Origin: Paenibacillus sp. MZ04-78.2
GTDB taxonomy: Bacteria; Bacillota; Bacilli; Paenibacillales; NBRC-103111
Length of the DNA: 64,000 nt
Assembly: GCF_024213375.1 (NCBI RefSeq)
Contig: NZ_JANAVJ010000013.1
Span: 62,001 to 126,000, forward strand
Direction: 5' to 3'
Of the stretch, positions 1-7,993 are shown one piece after another. The notes below the pieces were generated by a model. The model was not told the DNA's origin and made no database searches. It saw only the letters and a program-made list of their open reading frames with translations. Both the position numbers and the translations under genes were made by a program. Position 1 is the first letter of the stretch. Every line of letters starts with the position of its first letter.

Positions 1-668
1 AGCTCGATGATTTCGCCGATTTTGCTGGCATCGCGGAAGCGGTGCTTGAACTGCCAGCGGTAATTCGCCCAGTCCTGCTCCGTGGCTCCCAATGCCTGCA
101 AAATCCGCTGCCGATGCTCCTGCCTGCGCCGGACAACCTCGTCGTCCAGCCCGCTTCTATAACCGTTCTTGCGGATAAAACCGGCATACTGGTCCGCTTT
201 GACGTTGAGCAGCTCCGACCGGACGACGGCCGCTTCGCGCCCTTCCAGATGCATGAAAGCGGGAACCTCGCGCTTGCAAATGCCCGATTTCGAATAAATT
301 CCCGAAAGACCGATCACCCCCTTGAACAAGTGCTTCATTTCCATGAGAAACGCATCCGTCACCTCGGGCCACTCCTGCCGCCGCCAATGCTCGGCAGCCA
401 GCTTCCATAAGGTATCCAGGCAGCTGTGCTTCGTTTTGTGCTCGTTGGTTTCCGAAATAATGCTTTTGAATACCGTGATGCAGTCGCGGGTATTTTTCTT
501 TTCCAGCGGATGCAGCGGGCAGTCGGCTCGCCGCACCTTGTCCTCGCATTCGTTCAAGTAGCCGAACATCCGGCTGCGGGCGTCGCCTAACGTCTCGCTG
601 TCGACGAGCAATCGCAAAATATCCGGATTGGCGTCCAGCAGCTCGGAAATTTTCTCATGAGTAGCCAT
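1..668 (-). CDS. KamA-family radical SAM aminomutase-like protein (N-terminal part, runs off the left edge)
   Basis: An open frame runs from an ATG at 668 to the window edge, giving 222 codons without a stop. A GGAGG lies 6 nt before the ATG. The visible part is a helical N-terminal region ending in a W-x-x-Y-x-W-Q stretch (EQDWANYRWQFKHRF) that resembles the segment before the radical SAM core of lysine and glutamate 2,3-aminomutases. The CxxxCxxC cluster motif would lie beyond the edge, so the family call rests on the N-terminal similarity alone. These enzymes interconvert alpha- and beta-amino acids using SAM, PLP and an iron-sulfur cluster. It is the last visible gene of a leftward operon, 36 nt after the PP-loop gene. 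A carrier protein and an adenylating ligase nearby suggest it makes a beta-amino building block; this is inference. Confidence 0.6.
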   Translation of the reverse strand, partial: MATHEKISELLDANPDILRLLVDSETLGDARSRMFGYLNECEDKVRRADCPLHPLEKKNTRDCITVFKSIISETNEHKTKHSCLDTLWKLAAEHWRRQEWPEVTDAFLMEMKHLFKGVIGLSGIYSKSGICKREVPAFMHLEGREAAVVRSELLNVKADQYAGFIRKNGYRSGLDDEVVRRRQEHRQRILQALGATEQDWANYRWQFKHRFRDASKIGEIIE

Positions 669-704
669 AAGCAGCCTCCGCCCCATAACGTGAATTGGCC
701 ACGC

Positions 705-1706
705 TTAGCTCAGCAATTGCTCCTCCACCTGCTCGGCGAGCCGCAGCGCTTTTTCCTCCGGGTCTTCCACGCGCTTCAACGCCTCTTCCCGGGTAATGAT
801 GCCCTGCCGCACCAGCAAGCTCATTTCAAAATCGTACGGATGAAAACGATGAACCTGCTTGTGCTTGACGATCCCGAGCGAATTCAACCGGCAATTCGTC
901 GAATTCGGATCGACATCCTCCGGCTTGGTCCATCCAAGCTCCCGGATCGTACGGTAAATTTCGTCCTCCTGGTACCCGATAATCGGGAAAGCGTTGATCG
1001 TATAAGGAAAGGGGTTCGTTTTGTACTCGTCCTTATCCAGCATGAGATACGTATACACGTCGTCCCCCACGCGCTCCGCGAGCGGCTTGAACAAATGTTT
1101 CCGCAGCTCGTACGGAATTTTGTTGTCCTGAAACAGGATTTCGTTCTCGGATTGGATCAACTGCCCCGGGCTGTTGCCCAGCATGACCATCGGAATTCCT
1201 TTTTCGATCGCGATCCGCAAACACATGTTCGTCACGATGCGGATGCACGAGATGCAGATACCGCTGCCGAACTGCGTCAGATGGGTCGGGTAAACCTCGG
1301 GCGCGGAGCTCTGCAAAAAAATTTGCTTCATCAGGTCGTACCGGGGCCGGACAATCGTATGATCCACATTCAAGCGGTTCAACACCTTGCGCATGTTTAC
1401 AAACGAAGCTTCCGACATGAAGCCGTTATCGAGCGTCACAGCCAGCATGCGAAGCCCGTACTTTTCCTTGAGCGTATGAATCAGGAACGTGCTGTCCTTC
1501 CCTCCGCTGTAGGCGACCAGCGCATCGTACTTCCGGTTCTGCGCCTTGCATTCGCGGATGATTTCATCCAGCTTCGCCTGAAGCTTGGGGAGCGACGGAA
1601 CGGGCTGTTTCCCGCTCTGCTTGCTGCAAAAGGAGCAGACGCCTTCGGAATCGAACGAGATTCCGGGGTAGGTTTCGGGCATCACGCATAAGGTGCACCG
1701 TTTCAC
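705..1706 (-). CDS. PP-loop ATPase, N-acetyl sugar amidotransferase (WbuX/WbpG)-like
   Basis: A 333-residue protein with the ATP-pyrophosphatase loop SGGKDS at residues 67-72. The N-terminus has two CxxC pairs (C4/C7 and C24/C27) around a FDSEGVC segment typical of the WbuX/WbpG amidotransferase family, and a third pair lies in the ICISC stretch. Enzymes of this fold activate a carbonyl or amide with ATP and then transfer nitrogen or sulfur; the cysteine pairs would hold zinc or a cluster. Sugar-amidating relatives work with HisH/HisF-like partners, and none is visible here. Instead its neighbours are an acyl ligase and a carrier protein, so an acyl-carrier substrate is possible. The family call is fairly firm; the substrate is unknown. 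Confidence 0.7.
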   Translation of the reverse strand: MKRCTLCVMPETYPGISFDSEGVCSFCSKQSGKQPVPSLPKLQAKLDEIIRECKAQNRKYDALVAYSGGKDSTFLIHTLKEKYGLRMLAVTLDNGFMSEASFVNMRKVLNRLNVDHTIVRPRYDLMKQIFLQSSAPEVYPTHLTQFGSGICISCIRIVTNMCLRIAIEKGIPMVMLGNSPGQLIQSENEILFQDNKIPYELRKHLFKPLAERVGDDVYTYLMLDKDEYKTNPFPYTINAFPIIGYQEDEIYRTIRELGWTKPEDVDPNSTNCRLNSLGIVKHKQVHRFHPYDFEMSLLVRQGIITREEALKRVEDPEEKALRLAEQVEEQLLS

Positions 1707-1727
1707 GGTTGGGTTCCCCTTTCTGAA

Positions 1728-3266
1728 TTAGCTTAATTCGGACCGGTTGATTTTGAGATTGGCGGTCTTGGGTAGCGGCTCGCGAAAATGAACGGTGTCG
1801 GGAATCATGTAATAGGGCAGAACCGATTTGCAGTAGCGGATGACCTCCTTCTCCGTCAGCGCGAGCCCCGGTTCCGTGACGACCAGCGCCTTCAAGCTGC
1901 TGCCTTTGTCCGGATCATGCCTGCCGATGACCGCAGCCTCGATCACGCCGGGCATCTGGCACAAGCGCTCCTCCACTTCCTCCGGACTGAACCGGAAGCC
2001 TTGCGATTTCAGCATCTTGTCTTTGCGTCCGACAAAATACAGGTAGCCATCCTCGTCGAGCTTTCCGAGATCGCCGGTATGCAGCGCTCCGCCCCGGAAC
2101 ATTTCATTCGTCTTCGACGGATCGTTCCAATAGCCCGGAGACACGAACGCGCCCCGGTGCACGATTTCGCCGGTTTCGCCCGGACCGCACAAGCGGCCGT
2201 CCTCGTCTTCGACGGTAATGTCCACGCCAGGTAAAGGCTTGCCCACCGACGGGATTTTGCGTTCGAACTCTTCGGGAAGCAGGCAGGTAGAACGAAACGC
2301 CTCCGTCATGCCGTACATCATATAAAATTTCGTCTGCGTCAGCAGGGCCTTTAATTTCATTAGCTCATCATGGGGAAAAGGTTCGCCGATCATCGAGATG
2401 TATCTGAGGTGAGGGTAGTGGTGCTTCGCCAATGGAGAGTGTTTTTGGAGGAGCATCCTCCAAAGCGACGGTACGCCGTGGAAGCCGGTAATCTGCTCGC
2501 GAAGCATCGTTTCCACGATATCATGAGGGAAAAGGGATTCTTGCAAAACCAAGGTTCCGCCTACATACAGCGATGTGAACAATTGACTGAGCGCCCCGTC
2601 GAACGAAAACGGGGTCACGCTGATCAGCCGGTCGGTGCGCCGGTTTTCCAAAACCTGCGCGGAAGTGATCGTCGCCTCGCTAAAAATACGGTGCGTCACC
2701 ACAATGCCCTTCGGCTTTCCGGTAGAGCCGGAGGTGTACAGGATCGCCGCCGGATCGTCGGCTTGCACGGCTTCCGTCTGAAGGCTGCCCGCAAAATCCG
2801 CATACGCGCACTGTAAAATGTCTTCCAGCGCATAATCATGTTCATTTTCCAGCCGGTCTATGTGCTGCGCCTGCGCCTGAGATAATCTAACGATCAATTC
2901 GATGCTGCTTTCTTTCAAATCAGCTTGATTCAGAATGCTAATCTTGCTTTCATGAACGAACAGCGCCCGCATCCAGCAGTTCGCGACGATATGACGCAGC
3001 TGCTCGCTTTTGACATGGGGATTGATATGAACGAACAGCGCCCCCATCTTCATCGCCGCCAAGATGACGATAATTTCTTCGAGGCATTTGGCCGAAAAAA
3101 TGCCTAACCGATCGCCTTTGCGAATGCCTTGAGAGAGCAAAAATTGCGCGAGCTTGGTCGAAGCCTCGTCGGCTTCACGAAAGGTCAACCGCCTGTGCTT
3201 CTCGATAAACGCTTCCTTCTGCGGATCGTCTGCCGCAGCCTTGGACAACATGTTGGGAATCAGCAT
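1728..3266 (-). CDS. AMP-forming acyl/aminoacyl ligase (stand-alone adenylation enzyme)
   Basis: A 512-residue protein of the usual length for class I adenylate-forming enzymes. It has the P-loop-like core YTSGSTGKPKG at 177-187, a YGMTE motif, the HTGDLG motif, the hinge GRKDKMLKSQGFRFSP and a late lysine (KTANLKINR) that would catalyse adenylation. It should activate a carboxylic or amino acid as its adenylate and load it on a thiol. The carrier-protein gene ends 10 nt upstream in the same operon and is its likely acceptor. Whether the substrate is a fatty, aromatic or amino acid cannot be read from the sequence by eye. The start at 3266 has AAGG 7 nt upstream. Confidence 0.85.
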   Translation of the reverse strand: MLIPNMLSKAAADDPQKEAFIEKHRRLTFREADEASTKLAQFLLSQGIRKGDRLGIFSAKCLEEIIVILAAMKMGALFVHINPHVKSEQLRHIVANCWMRALFVHESKISILNQADLKESSIELIVRLSQAQAQHIDRLENEHDYALEDILQCAYADFAGSLQTEAVQADDPAAILYTSGSTGKPKGIVVTHRIFSEATITSAQVLENRRTDRLISVTPFSFDGALSQLFTSLYVGGTLVLQESLFPHDIVETMLREQITGFHGVPSLWRMLLQKHSPLAKHHYPHLRYISMIGEPFPHDELMKLKALLTQTKFYMMYGMTEAFRSTCLLPEEFERKIPSVGKPLPGVDITVEDEDGRLCGPGETGEIVHRGAFVSPGYWNDPSKTNEMFRGGALHTGDLGKLDEDGYLYFVGRKDKMLKSQGFRFSPEEVEERLCQMPGVIEAAVIGRHDPDKGSSLKALVVTEPGLALTEKEVIRYCKSVLPYYMIPDTVHFREPLPKTANLKINRSELS

Positions 3267-3276
3267 ACGGCTACCT

Positions 3277-3510
3277 TCATGCCCTTAACCGTTCGACCAG
3301 CGACACGACACCGTTCATCGTTCCGAGGCTTTCCATGTTCACGTCATCCTCGGAAATGCTCACCCGAAACGTTTCTTCCAGAAAAGAAATCAGATCCAGC
3401 ACATCCAGCGAGGTCAGCAAGCCTGCTTCGAACAGATTCAGCGAAGGATCGGTTACTGGCTCGTGGGTCAGCTCGCGAATATAATCAGAAATTTGTTCTC
3501 GTACCGTCAT
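3277..3510 (-). CDS. Acyl/peptidyl carrier protein
   Basis: A 77-residue single carrier domain. The segment NLFEAGLLTSLDVLDL resembles the D-alanyl and acyl carrier site, with Ser34 as the probable phosphopantetheine attachment point. The frame opens further upstream at 3537, but the ATG at 3510 is preferred because GGGAGG lies 9 nt before it and the protein then begins at the first carrier helix. It sits between the ligase (10 nt downstream) and the Etf genes, so it is probably the platform on which the operon's chemistry takes place. It is a type II, free-standing protein, unlike a PCP inside an NRPS. Confidence 0.8.
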   Translation of the reverse strand: MTVREQISDYIRELTHEPVTDPSLNLFEAGLLTSLDVLDLISFLEETFRVSISEDDVNMESLGTMNGVVSLVERLRA

Positions 3511-3568
3511 CGGTCTGCGCCTCCCGCACTTTTCCATTTTCCATAAAGGTACAATCAGCTCTGCTTGG

Positions 3569-4846
3569 TTATATCATTGCTTGCTGCTTCTCCGCTTTCA
3601 ACGTCTCCATAAATGCCGGGATCACTTCCAACAGATCGCCTACGATCCCATAAGTGGCGAGATCGAAAATTGGCGCATTCGGATCGGAATTGACCGCGAT
3701 GATCGTTTCCGCCTCCTCCATCCCCACCGTATGCTGGAGCGCCCCGGAAATCCCGCAGGCAAAATAGACGCGGGGCTTCACAATACTTCCGGTTTGGCCG
3801 ATCTGATGGGAAGGGTGAATCCAGCCCAGATCAACAGCGGCCCGGGTAGCTCCCACGCTGGCCCCTATCGCTTCGGCGAATTCGTAGATGAGCGGCAGAT
3901 TTTCCGCCTTCTTGATCCCCCTCCCTACCGCGACAATCGTATCGGCCTGCAACAGATTGGCGGGGTCTGCTCTCCCCTTCACGATTTCCAAAATTTCAAG
4001 CACCGTCTTGGACACCCGAATCTGCGAGCTCATATCCCTCACGATGCCGTTAGGGGTGCTTACTTTCGCCGCCGGCCGGAATACGTGCTCCTTGATCGTC
4101 GCCATTTGCGGTCTTTGGTGCGGAATGACGATTTTTGCGACGATGCTTCCGCCGTAAGCGGGTCTCGTGACAACCAGGTGGCCCGTTTCCTTGTCAAGCG
4201 ACAAGCTGATACAGTCGGCGCACAATCCGGTATTCAGCCGTGCGGCGACTCTCGGGAAGATCGATCGGCCGCGCCGAGTGCCGCTTCCGAGCACGATGTC
4301 CGGCTTCATCTCGGCCAGCAGCTCGCTCATGCAGCGGGCTTCCGCGTCCTCCGCGTAGGGCTGAAGATTCGGGCTGTCGACCAGCCATACCTCATCCACG
4401 CCGAGCTCCAGCAGCTCGCCGGTTAAATGGCCGATCTCGCTGCCGAGGAGTACAGCCGATACGGGCAGCCCGGTTCCTTCGACCAAGTGCCTCGCGGCTC
4501 CGATCACCTCCGGCACCGAAGGAACAAGCGCTCCGTCGGCATGCTCCGCATAGATGCAAATGCCGCTAAACGACGACGCTTCGTTACTCTTATCGATACT
4601 CTTAACATCCGATTCGTCGGGGATGGACCAGTCGACCATGGAATCCCCGGGCATAAAGTTATCCGGCAAGGAATCGTCGACGATCGCATCCGCCGGGCAT
4701 ACCGGCACGCAGGAGCCGCAAACGACGCACCGGGCTTGGTCGACATTCGCCTGGCCTTCCAGCAAACTCAAAGCTTCAAATGGACAAAGCTGCACACAGG
4801 TTCCGCATCCGATGCAATTCGATTGGAGAATGCGAATTTGGCTCAT
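3569..4846 (-). CDS. Electron transfer flavoprotein alpha subunit with N-terminal ferredoxin domain
   Basis: A 425-residue protein. Residues 1-55 form a two-cluster ferredoxin with cysteines 11, 14, 17, 21 and 40, 43, 46, 50. The rest is EtfA/FixB, including the C-terminal FAD-binding part with GQTGSIVKPRVYFACGISG. Start choice: the ATG at 4846 overlaps the etfB stop as ATGA and has GGGAG upstream; the frame continues upstream only as a shadow of etfB. EtfAB pairs move electrons between acyl-CoA dehydrogenases and other carriers. Versions with a built-in ferredoxin are known from bifurcating lactate dehydrogenase and caffeyl-CoA reductase complexes. No dehydrogenase partner is visible, so it may lie left of the window. 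Its place beside a carrier protein is unusual. Confidence 0.88.
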   Translation of the reverse strand: MSQIRILQSNCIGCGTCVQLCPFEALSLLEGQANVDQARCVVCGSCVPVCPADAIVDDSLPDNFMPGDSMVDWSIPDESDVKSIDKSNEASSFSGICIYAEHADGALVPSVPEVIGAARHLVEGTGLPVSAVLLGSEIGHLTGELLELGVDEVWLVDSPNLQPYAEDAEARCMSELLAEMKPDIVLGSGTRRGRSIFPRVAARLNTGLCADCISLSLDKETGHLVVTRPAYGGSIVAKIVIPHQRPQMATIKEHVFRPAAKVSTPNGIVRDMSSQIRVSKTVLEILEIVKGRADPANLLQADTIVAVGRGIKKAENLPLIYEFAEAIGASVGATRAAVDLGWIHPSHQIGQTGSIVKPRVYFACGISGALQHTVGMEEAETIIAVNSDPNAPIFDLATYGIVGDLLEVIPAFMETLKAEKQQAMI

Positions 4847-5661
4847 GTGAAAACTCCCGTTCCTTTGTCGTCGCAGGCCCCGATTTTGGACAAAATGCGG
4901 GCCGCGCATTGCCGGTTGTCCGCATAGCGGACGATTTCCCCGTTGGCCTTCCTCTCCTTTCCGGCTGGGTGGCAGACGCCGACGACCCGGGTAGGCGATC
5001 CACTTAGACCGATCCGTCCCGGCTCTATCCCCAAATCGTCCGGACCCCAAACCGTGATTTGCGCCGTCTTTGCCTTCATGAGGCCCATAACTGAAGGTAT
5101 CCGCGGCTGATTGATATGCTTGCGGATGCACAACAGCGCGGGCAAGGGCAGCTTGATCGTAATTTCGCGATCCTCCAGCTCCCGTTTGACCACCATTTCC
5201 CGGTCGTCATGCGCGGAGCAGATTTCGCTTACGTTCGCCACATGAACGATGCCGAGCTGCTCCGCCAAGCTCGGGCCGACTTGGCCGGTCTCCCCGTCAA
5301 GCGACTGTTCGCCGGTCAGTACAAGCTGAAAGCCGTCTAGCTTGCGAATGCCTGCCGCCAGCGTATACGAAGTGGCCAACGTATCCGCCCCGGCAAAATC
5401 CCGTCCCGACAGCAGTACGATCCGATCGACGCCCAAGGCGGCGATTTCGCGAAGCTGCTCTTGGCATTTGTCCGGGCCCATCGACAGACACGTCACGCTG
5501 CCTCCGTACCGGTCCTTCCATTTCAGCGCTTCTTCCACGGCAAAATAATCGTTCGCATTGTTGACCAACCGGCTCGCTTCCCGGCTTGAATCGCCCGTTT
5601 CTTTACTTTCGTCCGCCATATCGTGCAGCATCACTTGTTTGACGCAGACTACAATGTTCAC
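4843..5661 (-). CDS. Electron transfer flavoprotein beta subunit
   Basis: A 272-residue EtfB/FixA protein. It begins with NIVVCVKQV and has the nucleotide-binding stretch SMGPDKCQEQLREIAALGVDR and the family signature around GEQSLDGETGQVGPSLAEQL. The frame opens at 5688, but the GTG at 5661 is chosen because GGAGG lies 6 nt upstream and the protein then starts exactly at the conserved beta strand. It is the first gene of the leftward operon and is translationally coupled to the alpha subunit by a 4-nt overlap. It binds AMP or FAD and forms a heterodimer with the next gene product. A 187-nt gap separates it from the ferritin-like gene, and its promoter should lie there. Confidence 0.88.
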   Translation of the reverse strand: MNIVVCVKQVMLHDMADESKETGDSSREASRLVNNANDYFAVEEALKWKDRYGGSVTCLSMGPDKCQEQLREIAALGVDRIVLLSGRDFAGADTLATSYTLAAGIRKLDGFQLVLTGEQSLDGETGQVGPSLAEQLGIVHVANVSEICSAHDDREMVVKRELEDREITIKLPLPALLCIRKHINQPRIPSVMGLMKAKTAQITVWGPDDLGIEPGRIGLSGSPTRVVGVCHPAGKERKANGEIVRYADNRQCAARILSKIGACDDKGTGVFT

Positions 5662-5787
5662 CGAAAGCCTCCTTCCCGCACACTTCAATTATCTGGGCCC
5701 TTGATACATATTATATATACATTGGGTAATTATGGTAGTGACGAACTTCACAAACTTTGTTAACATTTTGTAAACGCCATAACCATA

Positions 5788-5818
5788 TAAAAAAAGAGAC
5801 TGTCGCCCCGACGACAAT
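5788..5818 (-). terminator. Intrinsic terminator after the ferritin-like gene
   Basis: On the minus strand a 7-bp stem (ATTGTCG with CGACAGT, one G-T pair) is followed by CTCTTTTTTT. It lies 31 nt past the stop of the ferritin-like gene and upstream of etfB, so it insulates the biosynthetic operon from read-through. Confidence 0.75.
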
Positions 5819-5848
5819 CCCCTTGGTTTGTGTTGACTTTCATGATCG

Positions 5849-6403
5849 CTAAGCTTCTTCTCTTTTCACTTTTCGGCTCAAGTCCAGATTCAAAATATAG
5901 TTGTACTTGTCCGCATGCTTTAATTCATCTGTGAGAATTTCAAACACCATGTCACGATAGTAGCGGTTAGGCATGCCCGCCCGGATGATGCGGTATTTCT
6001 CCATTGCGCTCAATTCCCCGAAAAACGCCCGCTTCACCCCGTCTATGAACGACCGGGGCTTCTCAAAAGATACATTCTGCGGTGTTTCGATCACTTGGCC
6101 GGTCAAGTCCCGATAGATCGTTCGAAACATTTTGTTGTGCTTGCGTTCGTCGTCCCGAATGCTGGCGATGATGTTCTTTTCTTCTTGTGACGGGGCAACG
6201 GAAATTAAGTAGTCATAGAACAACTCGTCTTCCCGCTCGCCTTGGACAGCCTGTTTAATCAGTGGAAGCGCTTCTTGGAGGGTCTTATAGGTAGGCGGTT
6301 GGGTGTGGTAGCCCGTGCCGTGAGCATGAGACATCCGTCCAACAGCTGCAACGGGGTATGTGTAGCTTCGCGAAGGATAAGCATAATAAACCGATGGATA
6401 CAC
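5849..6403 (-). CDS. Ferritin-like domain protein
   Basis: A 184-residue protein whose C-terminal two thirds is a four-helix ferritin-like or rubrerythrin-like domain. Repeated acidic-histidine pairs suited to a di-iron site are visible (GEREDELFYDYL, DDERKHNKMF, GELSAMEKY, DELKHADKY). The N-terminus is rich in Tyr and Pro, as in small spore or coat-associated proteins of Bacillales. Start choice: the GTG at 6403 has GGAGG 7 nt upstream, whereas the frame opening at 6499 has no comparable site. It is a single-gene unit with its own terminator. It may store iron or detoxify peroxide; the domain is clear and the role is not. Confidence 0.75.
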   Translation of the reverse strand: MYPSVYYAYPSRSYTYPVAAVGRMSHAHGTGYHTQPPTYKTLQEALPLIKQAVQGEREDELFYDYLISVAPSQEEKNIIASIRDDERKHNKMFRTIYRDLTGQVIETPQNVSFEKPRSFIDGVKRAFFGELSAMEKYRIIRAGMPNRYYRDMVFEILTDELKHADKYNYILNLDLSRKVKREEA

Positions 6404-6553
6404 GAGATAACCTCCGTGAAGAAAGAATGAAATCTGTGTTAGTGTATGTTGGCCTTCGCGGAAAAGCAACTTGTCATCTCTAAGGATCGCCCAGACCATT
6501 GAATCCTGTTCGTTGTCAGTGAAACTCCTTTTGTTTTTTGCCGCCGCTGGGTC

Positions 6554-7141
6554 TCAGTCGCGCGCTTCGCTTCCCTCTTCATTGTCCCAATTCATAATTC
6601 GGAGCAGCACCTGATCCTGATCGTGAAACCCGTAACCTACGAAAAACGGGGAGGCCATTTTCAAAACGGAAAAATGCTTCTCCCGGATCAGCCGGTCAAT
6701 CACTTTCCAGAAGACAATGGACAGATTGCCTTCCAAATAATCCTGCATTTCCGTATATCCCTTCGGATAATCGTCGCTTTCTGCAAATTCCCTCCAGCCC
6801 TCAAAGTTGACTTGCGTGTAGCCCTGGTATTGAAAGTCGCCAGTATTATTGGTGAATGGCAATAAATTGGCGTTGGCCATGTACGAATGTGCAGATAACC
6901 AACTCATTTTCTTGATAGCTTTAGCAGTTTCGTTATACGCATACTCGGCAGAACGTTTCGCCTCCATAACCGAGTTCTCTGTCGTGTCAAAGCATAGAAG
7001 CACGTAGCCATAGTACGGCTCGGAATCAAAGGCGAAATAACAGATTTCTTCGTCTGCATGCTCAGCCGAAAATTGTTCTATGGCGGAAACGCTCTCCTGG
7101 TAAAGCCTTTCCTCTACTTCTTTCCAATCCGGTTCGTTCAT
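6554..7141 (-). CDS. DUF4303-like protein
   Basis: A 195-residue soluble protein resembling the DUF4303 family, which often sits among polymorphic-toxin immunity proteins and in stand-alone genes. Visible family traits are an early aromatic-rich strand around CYFAFDSEPYYGYVLLCFDT and a later helix with FWKVIDRLIREKHF. The ATG at 7141 (MNEPDW) is the likely start, with AAAGGAG 11 nt upstream; the frame itself opens at 7210. No toxin gene lies beside it, so an immunity role is not supported here. The function is unknown. Confidence 0.6.
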   Translation of the reverse strand: MNEPDWKEVEERLYQESVSAIEQFSAEHADEEICYFAFDSEPYYGYVLLCFDTTENSVMEAKRSAEYAYNETAKAIKKMSWLSAHSYMANANLLPFTNNTGDFQYQGYTQVNFEGWREFAESDDYPKGYTEMQDYLEGNLSIVFWKVIDRLIREKHFSVLKMASPFFVGYGFHDQDQVLLRIMNWDNEEGSEARD

Positions 7142-7608
7142 GGGGTATCCGACTCCTTTTATGTTGTACTGGCACGGTTTGTCGCGGCCCGTTGCGTTTC
7201 GAACCTTCATTATAGAACATATGTTTCCAATCTTTCAAATTCACGGAAAAACGCTGTTCGCTGCAAGGAGTTTGTTCTGCCTAGTGCAACATAGGTTGAT
7301 ATGGTATGATCGGCAGGGATGAATCCATAAGAGAGTGGAGAAATGCTGGCCTCTGCATTCCGGAATGCCTATTTATCGGGCAGTGAATTCGATACGAAAG
7401 AAATACGGAGGTTTGAAGCGATTGCTTGTCTTCGGTGGCTGCTGCTCCATAGAATCGCCGATCTCCCCAGAACCGGGACGACGATCGAACGAGTGAATGA
7501 CATCGTCGTCGGAAATAAATACTTGAATACGACGCTTATGTTGGTTTAACGATCGAGGCTGGTTGTTTGGAAGGAACCTTAGAAATTGAACGAAACGGGA
7601 GGATTTCA
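7142..7608. other. Gap with a possible remnant of a phosphotransferase-like gene
   Basis: This stretch has no convincing full gene. On the plus strand an open frame at 7343-7549 reads NAYLSGSEFDTKEIRRFEAI and then CLRWLLLHRIADLP. That looks like the C-terminal helix pair of aminoglycoside/choline kinase-like proteins and may be a gene remnant, but there is no ribosome binding site and nothing recognisable before it. The call rests on composition and pattern only. Confidence 0.2.
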
Positions 7609-7917
7609 ATGAGTAAACGTTATCGGATTACAAGAGAATTTAAGGAAAATGGAGCTTCGGTGCAAGGCATCTCGTTGGAAGAGTGCAAACGGTATTTTTC
7701 ATCCAAACCCGACTTTGCTTATACCTCGGTGTTTACGGTGACAGGGGCTACCACCATGTCCATCGAGGGAGATTTTTTCATGTGGAGCTGCGGCGATAGC
7801 AAGATCCCTTTCCGGCATTACCAAGGGGATATTTACGTATCCGGCTCCAACGAAGCGGTAATCCCCAAAATGATGGAGATTGCAGGCGAATTGGGCGCGG
7901 ACGTGCTGGAAGGGTAA
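7609..7917 (+). CDS. Hypothetical protein, 102 aa
   Basis: A 102-residue soluble protein that I do not recognise. The ATG at 7609 is chosen over the upstream frame opening because GGAGG lies about 7 nt before it. It looks like a small alpha/beta protein with alternating strands (YTSVFTVTGATTMSIEG, MWSCGDSKIPFRHY) and a C-terminal helix. It stands alone on the plus strand and converges on the thioesterase gene, with a shared terminator between them. No signal peptide or membrane segment is visible. Confidence 0.55.
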   Translation: MSKRYRITREFKENGASVQGISLEECKRYFSSKPDFAYTSVFTVTGATTMSIEGDFFMWSCGDSKIPFRHYQGDIYVSGSNEAVIPKMMEIAGELGADVLEG

Positions 7918-7948
7918 TCTGGCGGAAAACGATGCAGTCAAAAAAATC

Positions 7949-7987
7949 GCCCTCTTGTTTTCGCCAAAAAGGCTGAAACAAGAGGGC
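7949..7987. terminator. Terminator between converging genes
   Basis: A perfect 12-bp stem (GCCCTCTTGTTT with AAACAAGAGGGC) has a 15-nt loop. On the minus strand it is followed by GATTTTTTT, so it is strongest for the thioesterase gene. On the plus strand it has only a short T run. Confidence 0.85.
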
Positions 7988-7993
7988 TTTCCA

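Noticed and set aside
657..1691. A 344-codon plus-strand frame opposite the PP-loop gene
   Set aside because: It is the antisense shadow of a gene with clear catalytic motifs. It has no family resemblance and its residue mix (many R, H, P, Q) is typical of shadows in GC-rich DNA.
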